Source: Shimia thalassica (GTDB lineage: Bacteria; Pseudomonadota; Alphaproteobacteria; Rhodobacterales; Rhodobacteraceae). Taken from it: a stretch of DNA of 64,000 nucleotides. Below the pieces are notes generated by a model. It had not been told where the DNA came from, ran no database searches, and saw nothing but the letters and a program-made list of their open reading frames with translations. The stretch is from the NCBI RefSeq assembly GCF_001458215.1, contig NZ_CYTW01000005.1, positions 1 through 64,000 on the forward strand. Direction: 5' to 3'. The position numbers and the translations under genes are program-made. This document shows positions 52,053 to 61,720 of the stretch, one piece after another (within the stretch, counting starts at the first letter, position 1; the number at the start of each line of letters is the position of its first letter).

Positions 52053-52652
52053 ATGGCATCCGATCAGATCGAACAGGCCAAGCTGGGCAACTTGATCCGC
52101 AAGTGCAGGCAGAAACGCAGGCTGACCTTAAAAGAGCTTTGCGACAAGGCCGGTGTGTCCGTCGGCTATCTTTCACAGGTTGAGCGGGGCAATGCCACGC
52201 CTTCGCTGGGAACCTTGGCACAGATTGCCCGCGCGCTTGATCTCGGTCTTGATTACTTTGTGACCCGTCCCAAACCGGGGGATGCCGTCTCTTATGCCGA
52301 CCAGCGGCGCAAGTTCTCGATTTCGGATACGGGTGTCACCTATGAGGCGCTCAGCACCGAGTTTCCCGGTCACGAATTGTCGGCCTTCATCATGAATTGC
52401 CCCCCGGGATTTCAGTCCGAGACGTTTCAGCACGAAGGTGAAGAGTTCATCTATATCCTGAGTGGGTCGATCGAAAAAAGTCTGGATGGCGAAACGTTTA
52501 CCCTGCGGGAAGGTGACAGCCTGCATTACAACGGAATGACACCGCATGCGTGGAAAACTCTGGGTGACACGCCTGCGCGCATGCTTTGGACCGGCAGTTT
52601 GGTCGTCTTACAAGGCGCACAGAACGGCCGGCTTCCCGGCCAACGCAGCTAA
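52053..52652 (+). CDS. XRE-family regulator with cupin sensor domain
   Basis: A 199-residue repressor-type protein. Residues 9-65 are an XRE helix-turn-helix (LTLKELCDKAGVSVGYLSQVERGNATPSL), and residues 100-190 a cupin barrel (FQHEGEEFIYILSGSIEKSL, LREGDSLHYNGMTPHAWKT) that binds a small ligand. This pairing commonly controls amine, amino acid or peptide use. It lies between the peptide ABC genes and an M24 peptidase on the same strand, so it probably controls both. A long dyad just upstream could be its site. Confidence 0.9.
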   Translation: MASDQIEQAKLGNLIRKCRQKRRLTLKELCDKAGVSVGYLSQVERGNATPSLGTLAQIARALDLGLDYFVTRPKPGDAVSYADQRRKFSISDTGVTYEALSTEFPGHELSAFIMNCPPGFQSETFQHEGEEFIYILSGSIEKSLDGETFTLREGDSLHYNGMTPHAWKTLGDTPARMLWTGSLVVLQGAQNGRLPGQRS

Positions 52653-52687
52653 CCCCACCCAAAAGAGTGCCACCTAGGAGAGGTTTT

Positions 52688-53803
52688 ATGACTGATATTG
52701 TTGAAAACAGATTGTCACGGCTGCGCACATGTATGGTCGAAACCAACACCGATCTGGTGGCTCTCGGTCCGGGAAGCCATATGCAATGGCTCTTGGGATT
52801 GAACCCGCATGGCGACGAACGCCCGGTTATGGCAATTGTAACGGCCAGCCATGTTGGCGTGCTCATGCCGCTTTTGAACGCAGAGGCATCGCGCGCCCAA
52901 TGCGCGGACGTTCCGTTTTATGAATGGAGCGATGCCGACGGTCCGCTGGGGGCTCTTACACAGCTTTTGTCCGAGGCAAATGCCACTGGTTCTGGCCTCA
53001 ATATCGTGCTGGACGAAATGATGCGTACTGACTTTTCGTTCCTTCTGCTCGATCAGCTTGACGCCCCGACCCACCGCTTCACACTGGATACGGTTGGCCT
53101 CTTGCGCGCTCAAAAAGACGACGGGGAACGCCAGCTTTTGAAAGACAGCGCGCTTTTGAACGATGCGGCCTTCGAGCGGGCGTTTGATGCCCTGTGCACG
53201 GGTATTACGGAACTCGAAGTGCGCGACATCATTGTCGAGCACTACCTGTCAAACGGGGCCGAACCCGCGTTCTGCATCGTCGCCTTCGGCAAGAACGGTG
53301 CCTATCCACACCACCACACAAGCGCGGCCACCTTGCAGCCCGAAATGGCAGTGCTCATTGATGCCGGTTGCCGGTTGCGGGGCTACCCTTCGGACATGAC
53401 ACGTTGTGGATGGTACGGGGATACACCCGATCCACGGTTTACTGAGATCGGCTCCATTGTTGAACAAGCGGTGCAATCGGCAGAAACCGCAGCCGTGCCC
53501 GGCGCTCTGTGCAGTGACGTCGACAGGGCGGCGCGCGGCGTGATCGAGGCCGCAGGCTATGGTCCGGAATTCCTGCACCGCACGGGGCATGGTCTGGGCG
53601 TTGACGTGCACGAACCCCCCTATATTGCCGCCAACTATCCTGAACCTTTAAGGGCGGGTAACGTGTTTTCCATTGAGCCGGGCATCTACTTGAATGAAGA
53701 ATTCGGTATCCGGCTTGAAGACGTGGCCTTCTTGGACGCCGACGGTGTCGCAATTCTGTCTGACATGCCCCGCACCCTGCGCATGCTGCCGGTCAAAAGC
53801 TAA
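52688..53803 (+). CDS. M24-family aminopeptidase (Xaa-Pro peptidase-like)
   Basis: A 371-residue pita-bread metallopeptidase. A creatinase-type N-terminal domain is followed by the catalytic domain with all five metal ligands: the two aspartates in VLIDAGCRLRGYPSDMTR, H in HRTGHGLGVDVHEPPYI, and the two glutamates in SIEPGIYLNEEFGIRLED. It removes N-terminal residues, often before proline, or acts on related amides. With a peptide-type ABC importer upstream, hydrolysis of the imported peptide is the natural role. CTAGGAGAGG precedes the ATG at 52688. Confidence 0.9.
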   Translation: MTDIVENRLSRLRTCMVETNTDLVALGPGSHMQWLLGLNPHGDERPVMAIVTASHVGVLMPLLNAEASRAQCADVPFYEWSDADGPLGALTQLLSEANATGSGLNIVLDEMMRTDFSFLLLDQLDAPTHRFTLDTVGLLRAQKDDGERQLLKDSALLNDAAFERAFDALCTGITELEVRDIIVEHYLSNGAEPAFCIVAFGKNGAYPHHHTSAATLQPEMAVLIDAGCRLRGYPSDMTRCGWYGDTPDPRFTEIGSIVEQAVQSAETAAVPGALCSDVDRAARGVIEAAGYGPEFLHRTGHGLGVDVHEPPYIAANYPEPLRAGNVFSIEPGIYLNEEFGIRLEDVAFLDADGVAILSDMPRTLRMLPVKS

Positions 53804-54187
53804 AATCACAATTGAATTTGGAGGCAGAGGGATTGAAGCCAGACCCAATCCGGATGGCGTTGTTTGTAGAATCTTGGTTGAAGCGGGCAGGGTGGTCTTC
53901 TCGTTTTGTCCGATCACCAAACTCTCGCCTTGGTCGCAAATGTACCGCCGCCTCAACCTTTCAAGAGAGATTTCAAACAACGATAGCACGCACGACTGAA
54001 TGTGCTCGATTTCTTGTACCCTAGGGCCCGTCCGCGATGGATCATGGAAGGAGCGCTGTTTCAGCTCGGTCAAGACGATGGTGCCGCCATCACCGGTTTC
54101 TGACCGGGTCGTTTGGACACAGTATTTGCTTCACAGATCTAAAAGCGAAAGGCGCAGCGGCACGCCCCACTGACAGCCCCAATCGAT
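53804..54187. other. Intergenic region between convergent operons
   Basis: About 385 bases. Several short frames exist on both strands but none shows a known motif or good ribosome site. No strong terminator is visible. Confidence 0.45.
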
Positions 54188-55096
54188 CTATTTGTAAGTC
54201 TCGCCCAGAGAGGCGATGCCATTCAGCTTTAGCAAACGCTTGTTCGAAGAAATGATCCCCAAAACAACAATCGTGACCAGATAGGGCAGGCTTGTCAGGA
54301 TCTGCGACGGGATCGACAGGCCAGCGGTCTGTGCCGCGATACCGGCAAGCGATACTGCGCCAAACAGGCACGCTCCGAGGAAAACCCGTCCGACCATCCA
54401 TGTCCCAAAGACAACCAACGCGACCGCGATCCAGCCCCGTCCCGCGATCATGCCGTCCGCCCATAGCGGCGTATAGACCGTCGAGGCATAGGCACCTGCA
54501 ATACCTGCCATCAGGCCGCCAAAGGCCACAGCGCCAATCCTGAGCGCGAATACGGAATATCCCAGAGAATTGACGGCTTTGGGGTTCTCTCCCACAGCGC
54601 GCAACAGTAATCCGGCCTTCATCCGCGTCAATGCATACCAAAGTCCGGCAGATGTCAGGATTGCCAGCCAGACCACGATGTCCTGCGAAAACAAACCGCC
54701 GATGACCGGAATGTCAGACAGCACAGGGATCGATATCTTGCTGATCCCCTTGATGGTGTAGCTTTCATAAGGTTTCCCGAAAAAGGCCGACAACCCAAGG
54801 CCCAAAATGCCGATGGCAAGCCCTGTGGCCACCTGATTGGCACGAAGCCCCAGCGCCACAAACGCAAACAGCAAAGACAGCAAGACACCGCCAATGCCCG
54901 CGACCAGAAAGGCCAGGATATGACCGCCACCATTGTAGACAATGATAAAGGCCAAAGCCGCACCAAAGGCCATCATCCCTTCGACGCCGAGGTTCAGAAC
55001 ACCTGATCGCTCCGCAACCAGTTCGCCCAAAGCCGCAAGCAAGAACGGGGTCGCGGCGGCCAGCATGCCGGATATGATGAACTCAATCGCATTCAT
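54188..55096 (-). CDS. ABC permease of BMP-type nucleobase/nucleoside importer, second subunit
   Basis: A 302-residue permease of the branched-chain/ribose-like family. SGMLAAATPFLLAALGELVAERSGVLNLGVEGMM is the typical start of the NupQ/YufQ type and RAVGENPKAVNSLGYSV the coupling loop. With the permease at 55093-56190 it forms the membrane channel. It begins at 55096, overlapping the previous stop (ATGA). Last gene of the operon. Confidence 0.9.
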   Translation of the reverse strand: MNAIEFIISGMLAAATPFLLAALGELVAERSGVLNLGVEGMMAFGAALAFIIVYNGGGHILAFLVAGIGGVLLSLLFAFVALGLRANQVATGLAIGILGLGLSAFFGKPYESYTIKGISKISIPVLSDIPVIGGLFSQDIVVWLAILTSAGLWYALTRMKAGLLLRAVGENPKAVNSLGYSVFALRIGAVAFGGLMAGIAGAYASTVYTPLWADGMIAGRGWIAVALVVFGTWMVGRVFLGACLFGAVSLAGIAAQTAGLSIPSQILTSLPYLVTIVVLGIISSNKRLLKLNGIASLGETYK

Positions 55097-56190
55097 GCGC
55101 CTTGCTCCCCATGGGGCGTTGGCCATTCCAAACGATTGCGAACAAAGGTCGCCAGAATTAGATAGGCGAGAAGCAGGCTGCCTTGAAAAACGTGAACGGC
55201 CGCAATTGGCAATCCCGCGGTGACCATGGCGTTGTCCCCGCCGATATACAGAGTTGCCATCAGGAAAGACGACAGCACAATGCCAATGGGGTGAAGCCCG
55301 CCAAGATAGGCCACGATGATCGCGGCATAGCCATAGCCGGTCGAAATCGAACGCTGAAGCTGCCCGACGGGGCCTGCAACCTCGGCCGCCCCTGCAAGAC
55401 CGGCCGCAAAGCCCCCGATCAGCAATGAAATCCAGATCGCTTTGCTTTGCGAAAATCCTGCATAGCGCGCGGCACGTGGGGCCAGTCCGCCAACCTCAAG
55501 CTTGTATCCGGCAAAGCTGCGTTGCACGAAAAACCACGCGACCACGGACAGCGCCAGCGCCAACAGCAACGAGACATTCACGCGCGTTCCCGGGATCAGG
55601 GTGGGCACCATGGCATCCAGTGGAAACATCACCGATTGCGGGAAGTTGAATCCCATCGGGTCTTTCCACGGTCCCAAAAGCAGATAGTTCAGAACCTGGA
55701 TCGCGACAAAGGACAGCATCAGCGATACGAGAATTTCATTCGCATTCAACCGCACCCGCCAGAAAGCGGTGATGCTGGCCCAGCACAGGCCACCCAATGC
55801 CCCAAGCAGCAGCATAAGAGGCCAGACCCAGACGCCCGTGATGTTTGGATACCAGACAGGGATCGCCGAGGCGAAGATCGCCCCAAGCACAAACTGGCCT
55901 TCGGCACCGATGTTAAACACCTTGGCGCGAAACCCGATCGCCAACCCTTGGGCAATCAACAAAAGAGGGCTGGCTTTCAACAGCACTTCCGAAAACGAAT
56001 ACATGCTCAGGAACGGCTCGATCAGCATGGCATGCAGGACAATCAAAGGGTTTTTGCCGAGCATCCCGTAAAGCACGAGATTGGTCAGCACGGCCAGTCC
56101 AAGCGCGGCAAAAGGGGCGATCAGCATCATGGGCATGGACGCCCGTTCGCGCCGAACCAGTCGGGGCAATTTTGACAAAGCAAGACCCAT
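55093..56190 (-). CDS. ABC permease of BMP-type nucleobase/nucleoside importer, first subunit
   Basis: A 365-residue permease (NupP/YufP type) with about nine hydrophobic segments. FRAKVFNIGAEGQFVLGAIFASA, LNANEILVSLMLSFVAIQVLNYL and GGFAAGLAGAAEVAGPVGQL are family marks. The ATG at 56190 shares a base with the ATPase stop (TGATG), so the two are translationally coupled. Confidence 0.9.
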   Translation of the reverse strand: MGLALSKLPRLVRRERASMPMMLIAPFAALGLAVLTNLVLYGMLGKNPLIVLHAMLIEPFLSMYSFSEVLLKASPLLLIAQGLAIGFRAKVFNIGAEGQFVLGAIFASAIPVWYPNITGVWVWPLMLLLGALGGLCWASITAFWRVRLNANEILVSLMLSFVAIQVLNYLLLGPWKDPMGFNFPQSVMFPLDAMVPTLIPGTRVNVSLLLALALSVVAWFFVQRSFAGYKLEVGGLAPRAARYAGFSQSKAIWISLLIGGFAAGLAGAAEVAGPVGQLQRSISTGYGYAAIIVAYLGGLHPIGIVLSSFLMATLYIGGDNAMVTAGLPIAAVHVFQGSLLLAYLILATFVRNRLEWPTPHGEQGA

Positions 56191-57701
56191 CACGCGACAT
56201 CCTCGGCCGAAGAGATCATGTGCCGCCCTATGTCTTCGGGCTGAATCTCGCTGGTCTTGAAACGCGGGCTCAATCGGCCTTGATTGAGAACTTGAATGTG
56301 ATCACTCAGTTCAAACAATTCTTCTATCTCCTCGGAGATGACCAGAATCGCGCAGCCTTGGTTGCGCAGCTCGATCAAACGTTTGCGGATGGCCGCAGAG
56401 GCACCGATATCCACGCCCCAGGTTGGCTGGTTGACGAACAGCAGCTTCGGCTCGAGCATGATTTCGCGGCCCACGATGAATTTCTGCAGGTTCCCGCCAG
56501 AAAGGGCGCCTGCCTCGGCTTCTGGTCCCGGCGTGCGCACGTCATAGGCCTCGATGCACTCGTTGGTAAAACGCGTGGCCTTGGAGAGATTTACCATGCC
56601 GCGCTTGATCAGACCCTTGGAATGGGCCGTCAAAAGGCTGTTTTTGGTCAAAGACAGCTCGGGCACAGCGCCTTGGCCCAGACGGTCCTCGGGGACAAAG
56701 GCAAAGCCCAGCTTGCGTCGCGCAGCGGCGTTCAGGGTGCTGACGTCTTGCCCCATCATAACGATTCTTTCGCCTTCTGACGGGGGCAGAACCGTTTCGC
56801 CGGAAATCAATTCGGCCAGCTCGCTTTGTCCATTGCCCGACACACCGGCAATCCCGAGGATTTCCCCCTCGCGGACCTGCAGGGAAACATCATGCAGCGA
56901 AACGGCAAACGGGTCTTCCATGATGTGGGTCAGGTTCGCCAGTTCCAGCTGTTTGAGACCACGCGGCATCGGTTTCGCGGGTATGGTTTCGGGCATATCG
57001 CGCCCGATCATCATCTTGGCCAGTTCATGGGTGTCGAAATCACGCGGCGACACGTTGCCGGTCACATGCCCCGACCGCAGAATGGTCGCGTGGGTACAGA
57101 TTGAGCGGATTTCTTCCAGTTTATGAGAGATAAACAGGATGGAAACTCCCCGCTCGGCAAGGCGGCGCAGCGTTTCGAACAGCAGCTCAACCGACTGGGG
57201 CGGCAATACCGACGTGGGCTCATCCAGGATGAGCAGTTTGGGATCCGCCATCAGACATCGAATGATTTCGACGCGCTGGCGTTCGCCCACCGACAAGGAA
57301 TGGACATGGCTGAGCGGGTCAACCTTGAGGCCGAATTCTTCACCAAATTGAATGATCTTGTCGGTCAGTTCTTTTTTGGTTCCGGGCACAACAAGCGAGA
57401 CATTCTCGACCACCGTTAGGGTTTCAAACAGCGAAAAGTGTTGAAACACCATACCGATGCCCAGCTTGCGCGCCTCTGACGGCGATGCGATGCGCCGCTT
57501 TTCACCTTGCCAGAAGATCTCGCCCTCATCGGGGCTTTCGACGCCATAGATCAGTTTCATCAGCGTGGATTTACCCGCGCCGTTTTCACCAAGGATGGCA
57601 TGAATCGCGTTAGGCGCCACGTCCAGGTCCACAGCGGTATTCGCGTGGACCTGGCCATAGCTTTTGGACACCCCGCGCAGTGACAGCAGAGGTGTTGTCA
57701 T
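56190..57701 (-). CDS. ABC ATPase of BMP-type nucleobase/nucleoside importer
   Basis: A 503-residue protein with two ABC domains, as in ribose, nucleoside and purine importers (NupO/YufO). First half: Walker A GENGAGKSTLM, signature LSVGERQRVEI, Walker B LLILDEPTSVLPP. Second half: degenerate Walker A VSGNGQSEL, signature LSGGNLQKFIVGREI and LFVNQPTWGVDIGA. The asymmetry is normal for this family. Confidence 0.93.
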   Translation of the reverse strand: MTTPLLSLRGVSKSYGQVHANTAVDLDVAPNAIHAILGENGAGKSTLMKLIYGVESPDEGEIFWQGEKRRIASPSEARKLGIGMVFQHFSLFETLTVVENVSLVVPGTKKELTDKIIQFGEEFGLKVDPLSHVHSLSVGERQRVEIIRCLMADPKLLILDEPTSVLPPQSVELLFETLRRLAERGVSILFISHKLEEIRSICTHATILRSGHVTGNVSPRDFDTHELAKMMIGRDMPETIPAKPMPRGLKQLELANLTHIMEDPFAVSLHDVSLQVREGEILGIAGVSGNGQSELAELISGETVLPPSEGERIVMMGQDVSTLNAAARRKLGFAFVPEDRLGQGAVPELSLTKNSLLTAHSKGLIKRGMVNLSKATRFTNECIEAYDVRTPGPEAEAGALSGGNLQKFIVGREIMLEPKLLFVNQPTWGVDIGASAAIRKRLIELRNQGCAILVISEEIEELFELSDHIQVLNQGRLSPRFKTSEIQPEDIGRHMISSAEDVA

Positions 57702-57705
57702 GGCA

Positions 57706-58809
57706 TCAGCTCGGCAGCGGGGTGGTTACACCCTTCACATGCCAGTCCATGCCGACGATCTCGTCCTTGGTCATGGTCGCGCCTGCCGCCACGCCTTCGC
57801 TGCCGTCGGCCTTCATGATCGGCCCGGCAAAGGGCGAGAAGCTTCCGTCTGCGATGCCGGCTTCGGCTTCCTTGATCTTGGCCATTACCTCGGCGGGAAT
57901 ATCTGCGCTCCAGTCGACCACTTTGACCACGTCGTCCGCGACGCCGAGGAAGGCGTTGCCCCCTTCGAATGTGCCCGCGATATGTGCATCGACCGAGGCC
58001 TTGAAGAAGGGCGACCAGTCGGTTTCAACACAGCCCAGATAGGTTTTGGGCGCATAGGCCTTCATCGAGGAGTTGAGGTTGAACGAGTAGATGCCAAGCT
58101 CTTCGCACTGTGCGACCACTGATGGCGTGTCCTGTGCGTTCGAGAAGATCACGTCACAATCCTGTGCCGCCAGCGCCTTGGTCGCTTCCTGTGCTTTTGC
58201 GGGGTCAAACCAAGAGTTCAGCCAGACAACCGAGCATTCGATATCCGGGTTGATCGCCTGCGCACCCAGTACGAAAGCGTTGATCGACGTGATCAGTTCG
58301 GGGATGGCAAAGGCCGAGACCGAGCCGATCTTGCCGGTTTTCGACAGGGCAGCGGCGGCCATGCCCATCAGATAGGTGCCTTGCGAATACTGCGCCGCAA
58401 AGGGCGAGAAGTTTGGCGCAACCATGAAGCCCGAGGCGTGCAGGACGGTGACGTCAGGATTGCGGCGGGCGATCTGCATCGCGCCGTTCTGATATCCGAA
58501 CGAACCCGCGACAAGGAACTTGGTACCATCTGCAACGGCCTTGTTCATGATGCGGTCTGCATCCGGACCTTCATAGATGTTTTCGATGATGGTGATCGAC
58601 ACGGCATCGCCATAGGCCTCTTTCACAGTGTCGAGACCAGCGGCCAGCGCATGACCCCAGCCCACATCGGCAACGGGTGACGGGATCACCAGCGTAATGG
58701 TCAGCGGATCGTCGGCAGTTGCAGCAGCAGCGCGTTGTCCGATAGCGGCGACAACACCGGCCACTGCGGCCCCGGTCATAAAGCTTCTGCGATCAAGTTT
58801 ATTTGTCAT
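57706..58809 (-). CDS. BMP-family substrate-binding lipoprotein-like protein (purine/nucleoside type)
   Basis: A 367-residue periplasmic binding protein of the BMP/PnrA/Med family. The signal LDRRSFMTGAAVAGVVAAI carries a twin arginine, unusual but frequent in this group. DVGWGHALAAGLDTVKEAYG, NPDVTVLHASGF and YLMGMAAAALSKTGKIGSVSAF are family segments. Known members bind nucleosides, adenine, xanthine-like or related bases. It starts at 58809, 25 bases after the amidohydrolase stop, in the same operon. Confidence 0.9.
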   Translation of the reverse strand: MTNKLDRRSFMTGAAVAGVVAAIGQRAAAATADDPLTITLVIPSPVADVGWGHALAAGLDTVKEAYGDAVSITIIENIYEGPDADRIMNKAVADGTKFLVAGSFGYQNGAMQIARRNPDVTVLHASGFMVAPNFSPFAAQYSQGTYLMGMAAAALSKTGKIGSVSAFAIPELITSINAFVLGAQAINPDIECSVVWLNSWFDPAKAQEATKALAAQDCDVIFSNAQDTPSVVAQCEELGIYSFNLNSSMKAYAPKTYLGCVETDWSPFFKASVDAHIAGTFEGGNAFLGVADDVVKVVDWSADIPAEVMAKIKEAEAGIADGSFSPFAGPIMKADGSEGVAAGATMTKDEIVGMDWHVKGVTTPLPS

Positions 58810-58834
58810 TTGGTCTTTCCCCTTGTTGTTCCAG

Positions 58835-60217
58835 TCAGTTCCCGTCGAGCGTCGCGAGCGCCTTTTCAGCGCCTTCAAAAATCTCGGCCTCATCTACGCG
58901 GGTGAACACGCCGTTTTCCCAGACGATTTCACCGTTGATCATGGTCATGTCGGTATTGGTGCCGATGCCCACCTTCGGGATCAGGCTTATCGGATCGTGG
59001 CGCGTGCCCACGTATTCCATACGTCGCGAGTCAATCGCGAAAAGATCCGCCGCCATGCCCGGTGCAAGCCGCCCGATGTCTTTTCGCCCCAGAAGCGACG
59101 CACCACCTTTGGAGGCATAGTCCAGAAAGGCCGCCGGTTCGGGCACGGGATGCGCACGCGAGGCCGCCACGAGACATTGCAGCATGTAGCCGGAATGGAT
59201 GCAGTGCATCAGGTTCGAGTTGTCGTTCGACGCCGCGCCATCCGCCCCAAGGCCGATGCGTACGCCAAGCGCCTGCATGGCGGGAATATCCGTGACCTCT
59301 TCGCCGACAAGGTAAACAGGTTCGGGGCAGTGGGACACGCCCGTGCCGCTGGCCGCCATCTTGCGCAACTCGTCATGGCTCAGCTCCCAACAATGGGCAT
59401 AAAACGCACCCGGCCCTGCAAACCCGATGTCTTCACAGTAATCCACGGTGCGCAGGCCGGTGCGGGCCTCGATCACAGGGCTTTCGCCTTCGCCGACATG
59501 GGTGTGCATCATCACGCCCTTGTCACGTGCCAGAGCCACGGATTCGACAAAGGTTTCCTTGTAGCAGTTCACGGGCTGGCAAGGTGCGACCACCACCTGC
59601 CGCATGCTGAAAGGGGCCGGATCGTGATAGGCATCGATCAGGCGCTCGCAATCCGAGATGAATTCATCCGTGGTTTCCCGCATCGCGTCGGGGATGGTGG
59701 ACCCTTCGGATTTGGGCAGGGTGTTACATCCGCGCCCCGCATGAAACCGCATACCCAAAAGTTCGGCCGCTTCGAACTGGCGATCCACCAGACCTTTGCC
59801 CGCATGTCTTGGGAAACAGTATTGGTGATCCATCGCTGTGGTGCAGCCATGTTTGATCAGTTCGGCCATGGCAGTGACAGAGGAATGATAGAAACACTCT
59901 TCGGTCAGGCGCGAAAAGATCGGATAAATCATGTCGAGCCATTCGATGACCGACAGTTTGGTCCAGTCCAGATCGGCGCGGTTGCGCACGAAGGTCTGGA
60001 AAAAATGATGGTGCGTGTTAACCAGACCGGGATAAACGAACCAGCCGCTGGCATCCCGAACGACAGTGTTTTCGGGCAGCCCGGTGGCATCCAGATCGGG
60101 GCCGATGGCCTTGATCTCTGTACCACTCGTCAACAGATCGACATCGCGCAAACAGGTCGCCCCGTTTCCGTCATCCACGACCACAGCCGCACAGTTTTTC
60201 AGAAGGATGCCAGACAC
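58835..60217 (-). CDS. Amidohydrolase, 8-oxoguanine deaminase/cytosine deaminase-like family
   Basis: A 460-residue TIM-barrel amidohydrolase. The metal site is given by VNTHHHFFQT (H69-H71), THVGEGESPV, AHCWEL and GLGADGAASNDNSNLM. Strings such as HGCTTAMDHQYCFP resemble 8-oxoguanine deaminase and the triazine hydrolase branch, which act on purine- and triazine-like rings. Its place beside a BMP-type nucleobase importer supports a purine-like substrate. The GTG at 60217 follows AGAGG and lies one base after the GST stop. Confidence 0.87.
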   Translation of the reverse strand: MSGILLKNCAAVVVDDGNGATCLRDVDLLTSGTEIKAIGPDLDATGLPENTVVRDASGWFVYPGLVNTHHHFFQTFVRNRADLDWTKLSVIEWLDMIYPIFSRLTEECFYHSSVTAMAELIKHGCTTAMDHQYCFPRHAGKGLVDRQFEAAELLGMRFHAGRGCNTLPKSEGSTIPDAMRETTDEFISDCERLIDAYHDPAPFSMRQVVVAPCQPVNCYKETFVESVALARDKGVMMHTHVGEGESPVIEARTGLRTVDYCEDIGFAGPGAFYAHCWELSHDELRKMAASGTGVSHCPEPVYLVGEEVTDIPAMQALGVRIGLGADGAASNDNSNLMHCIHSGYMLQCLVAASRAHPVPEPAAFLDYASKGGASLLGRKDIGRLAPGMAADLFAIDSRRMEYVGTRHDPISLIPKVGIGTNTDMTMINGEIVWENGVFTRVDEAEIFEGAEKALATLDGN

Positions 60218-60218
60218 C

Positions 60219-60878
60219 TTAGTGGTCCTCTTTTGATGATTGGGGGTCGGGTACCAGATCGTGCAACCGGTGAATGCCGGGCATTTCGATAAAGCCCGGC
60301 AGCGACCGTATTGCGCGCATCCAAAGCCGGATCGATGGATAGGGATCAAGTGTTATGCTGCCATCGGGGGCCAGCGCGACATAGGGGAAACAGGCGATAT
60401 CGGCGATGGTCGGCTGCTCGCCCACCAAAAATGATTGCCCTGCAAGCCGTTGTTCGAAAAGGGCGGCTTCCAGCTCGCGCAAGGCGGCGATTCCTGCACC
60501 CTGAAGCGCATCCAGATCACCGTTACCATGCAGCATTTCGACCAGTCGGGCACCGCCCAGCGACGCAGTTAACCGATGTGAGAACGCCAGCCATTGCTGG
60601 ACTTTGGCAGACATGTCCGGTGTCTCTCTGCCTTCCCATTCAGGCGCCGTGGTGGCCGCAAGATAGGCCAGCATGGCAGAGGATTCAGTCAGCACAAACG
60701 CACCGTCCTCAAGGATCGGGATCGCACCGGCGGGGTTGAGCGTCAGCAGCGCGTCGCCCTTGTGTTCCTGTCCGGGATGAAAATCGACCGACTGGAGGTC
60801 AAGCTTGGCCCCGATCAGCGAGGCCAGCAGGCGCACCTTGTAGCAACTTGGCGAGAGGATGTAGTCGTAGAGTTTCAT
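60219..60878 (-). CDS. Glutathione S-transferase family protein
   Basis: A 219-residue GST. The thioredoxin-like N-terminal domain starts KLYDYILSPSCYKVRLLASL and has AIPILEDGAFVLTESSAML (cis-proline and the ESxA glutathione motif); the helical C-terminal domain contains FLVGEQPTIADIACFPYVA. It sits between the oxygenase halves and the deaminase, overlapping the oxygenase catalytic gene by four bases. GSTs in oxygenase operons may open rings or, as with NdmE of caffeine demethylase, act as structural partner of an oxygenase. See findings. Confidence 0.9.
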   Translation of the reverse strand: MKLYDYILSPSCYKVRLLASLIGAKLDLQSVDFHPGQEHKGDALLTLNPAGAIPILEDGAFVLTESSAMLAYLAATTAPEWEGRETPDMSAKVQQWLAFSHRLTASLGGARLVEMLHGNGDLDALQGAGIAALRELEAALFEQRLAGQSFLVGEQPTIADIACFPYVALAPDGSITLDPYPSIRLWMRAIRSLPGFIEMPGIHRLHDLVPDPQSSKEDH

Positions 60879-61720
60879 TTTGCCACCAGCTGAGCGCCAT
60901 AAGTGTAATTGTGCCGCTTGAGCCAGCGGCGATAGGCGACCGACGTCATGTCCGCACGGGTCGGCATCTCCATTCCCGGATCAAGCGGCAGGCGCGTCGG
61001 GATCTGGTTTTCGAGGATCGAACGGTCCTGCAAAAAGATCATCTGTTGGAAATGGATCAGTTCCGTCATCGTGTTGTCTTCGTCGTACAGCGCCATCCAT
61101 GGCCAGACATCGCACAGGTCCTCGGTCAGAGGTTGTACAAAAAGGCAGATCACATCCCATTCACCCGGTCGGGGGGGGCATGTTTTGTACAAAACCGAAC
61201 AAGTGGGCGCGGGCACGCGATACATGTATTCCGTCGTGATCCCGCCTTCCGCAGATTTCGCGGCCTGCGGTTGGAAGAATTTGACCTTGGTGGCCCAGAC
61301 TTCGTCTTCCTCGTCCCTGATCTCGACTTTGTAATCTTCCACTTCGGTATGGGGTTCGGCCCCCAGAATATCCGTGTGAACAAAGGGAAAATGCGCGATA
61401 TCCAGAAAGTTCTCGACCGCACGAAGAGGTGAGCATTTGACGCGCACAACGCCAACATCCACCAGCTTTCTGCTCGGCTGATCTGCTTCCGGAATAGTGA
61501 ACAGGTCTGTCTGGGGCGCACCCAGTGAGGTCCAGACATGCCCGAAACGGATAATCACCGGCAGGGGTTCGTTGTCTGCATTCAAGACTTCGGGGGCGCC
61601 AACCGGCCCTGTCTTGACTGTTATCGGCTCACCCATGAGGCGCGTTTTTCGCCCGTCCGCAGACAGATCGCTGCACAGGCCAACGGGATACCAGGCGTCT
61701 TTCATGGCGGTGTCGGTCAT
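60875..61720 (-). CDS. Catalytic half of a split Rieske oxygenase (no Rieske cluster)
   Basis: A 281-residue protein that matches the VanA/PobA-type Rieske oxygenase alpha subunit except that the 2Fe-2S segment is missing. It opens MKDAWYPVGLCSDLSADGRK and GEPITVKTG, then jumps to LPVIIRFGHVWTSLG, where CxH and CxxH loops should lie between. The mononuclear iron site is intact: ENFLDIAHFPFVHTDILG gives D107, H110 and H115. NdmC of caffeine-degrading Pseudomonas has the same lack and gets electrons from a Rieske domain on another protein. Here that would be the adjacent upstream gene, with which it overlaps by four bases. Confidence 0.85.
   Translation of the reverse strand: MTDTAMKDAWYPVGLCSDLSADGRKTRLMGEPITVKTGPVGAPEVLNADNEPLPVIIRFGHVWTSLGAPQTDLFTIPEADQPSRKLVDVGVVRVKCSPLRAVENFLDIAHFPFVHTDILGAEPHTEVEDYKVEIRDEEDEVWATKVKFFQPQAAKSAEGGITTEYMYRVPAPTCSVLYKTCPPRPGEWDVICLFVQPLTEDLCDVWPWMALYDEDNTMTELIHFQQMIFLQDRSILENQIPTRLPLDPGMEMPTRADMTSVAYRRWLKRHNYTYGAQLVAK

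Noticed and set aside
53648-54073. 141-residue minus-strand frame between the M24 peptidase and the permease gene
   Set aside because: It overlaps the peptidase gene antisense and has no motif or ribosome site.
58697-60292. 531-residue open frame antisense to the amidohydrolase
   Set aside because: Opposite a gene with complete metal-site motifs; no family signature of its own.
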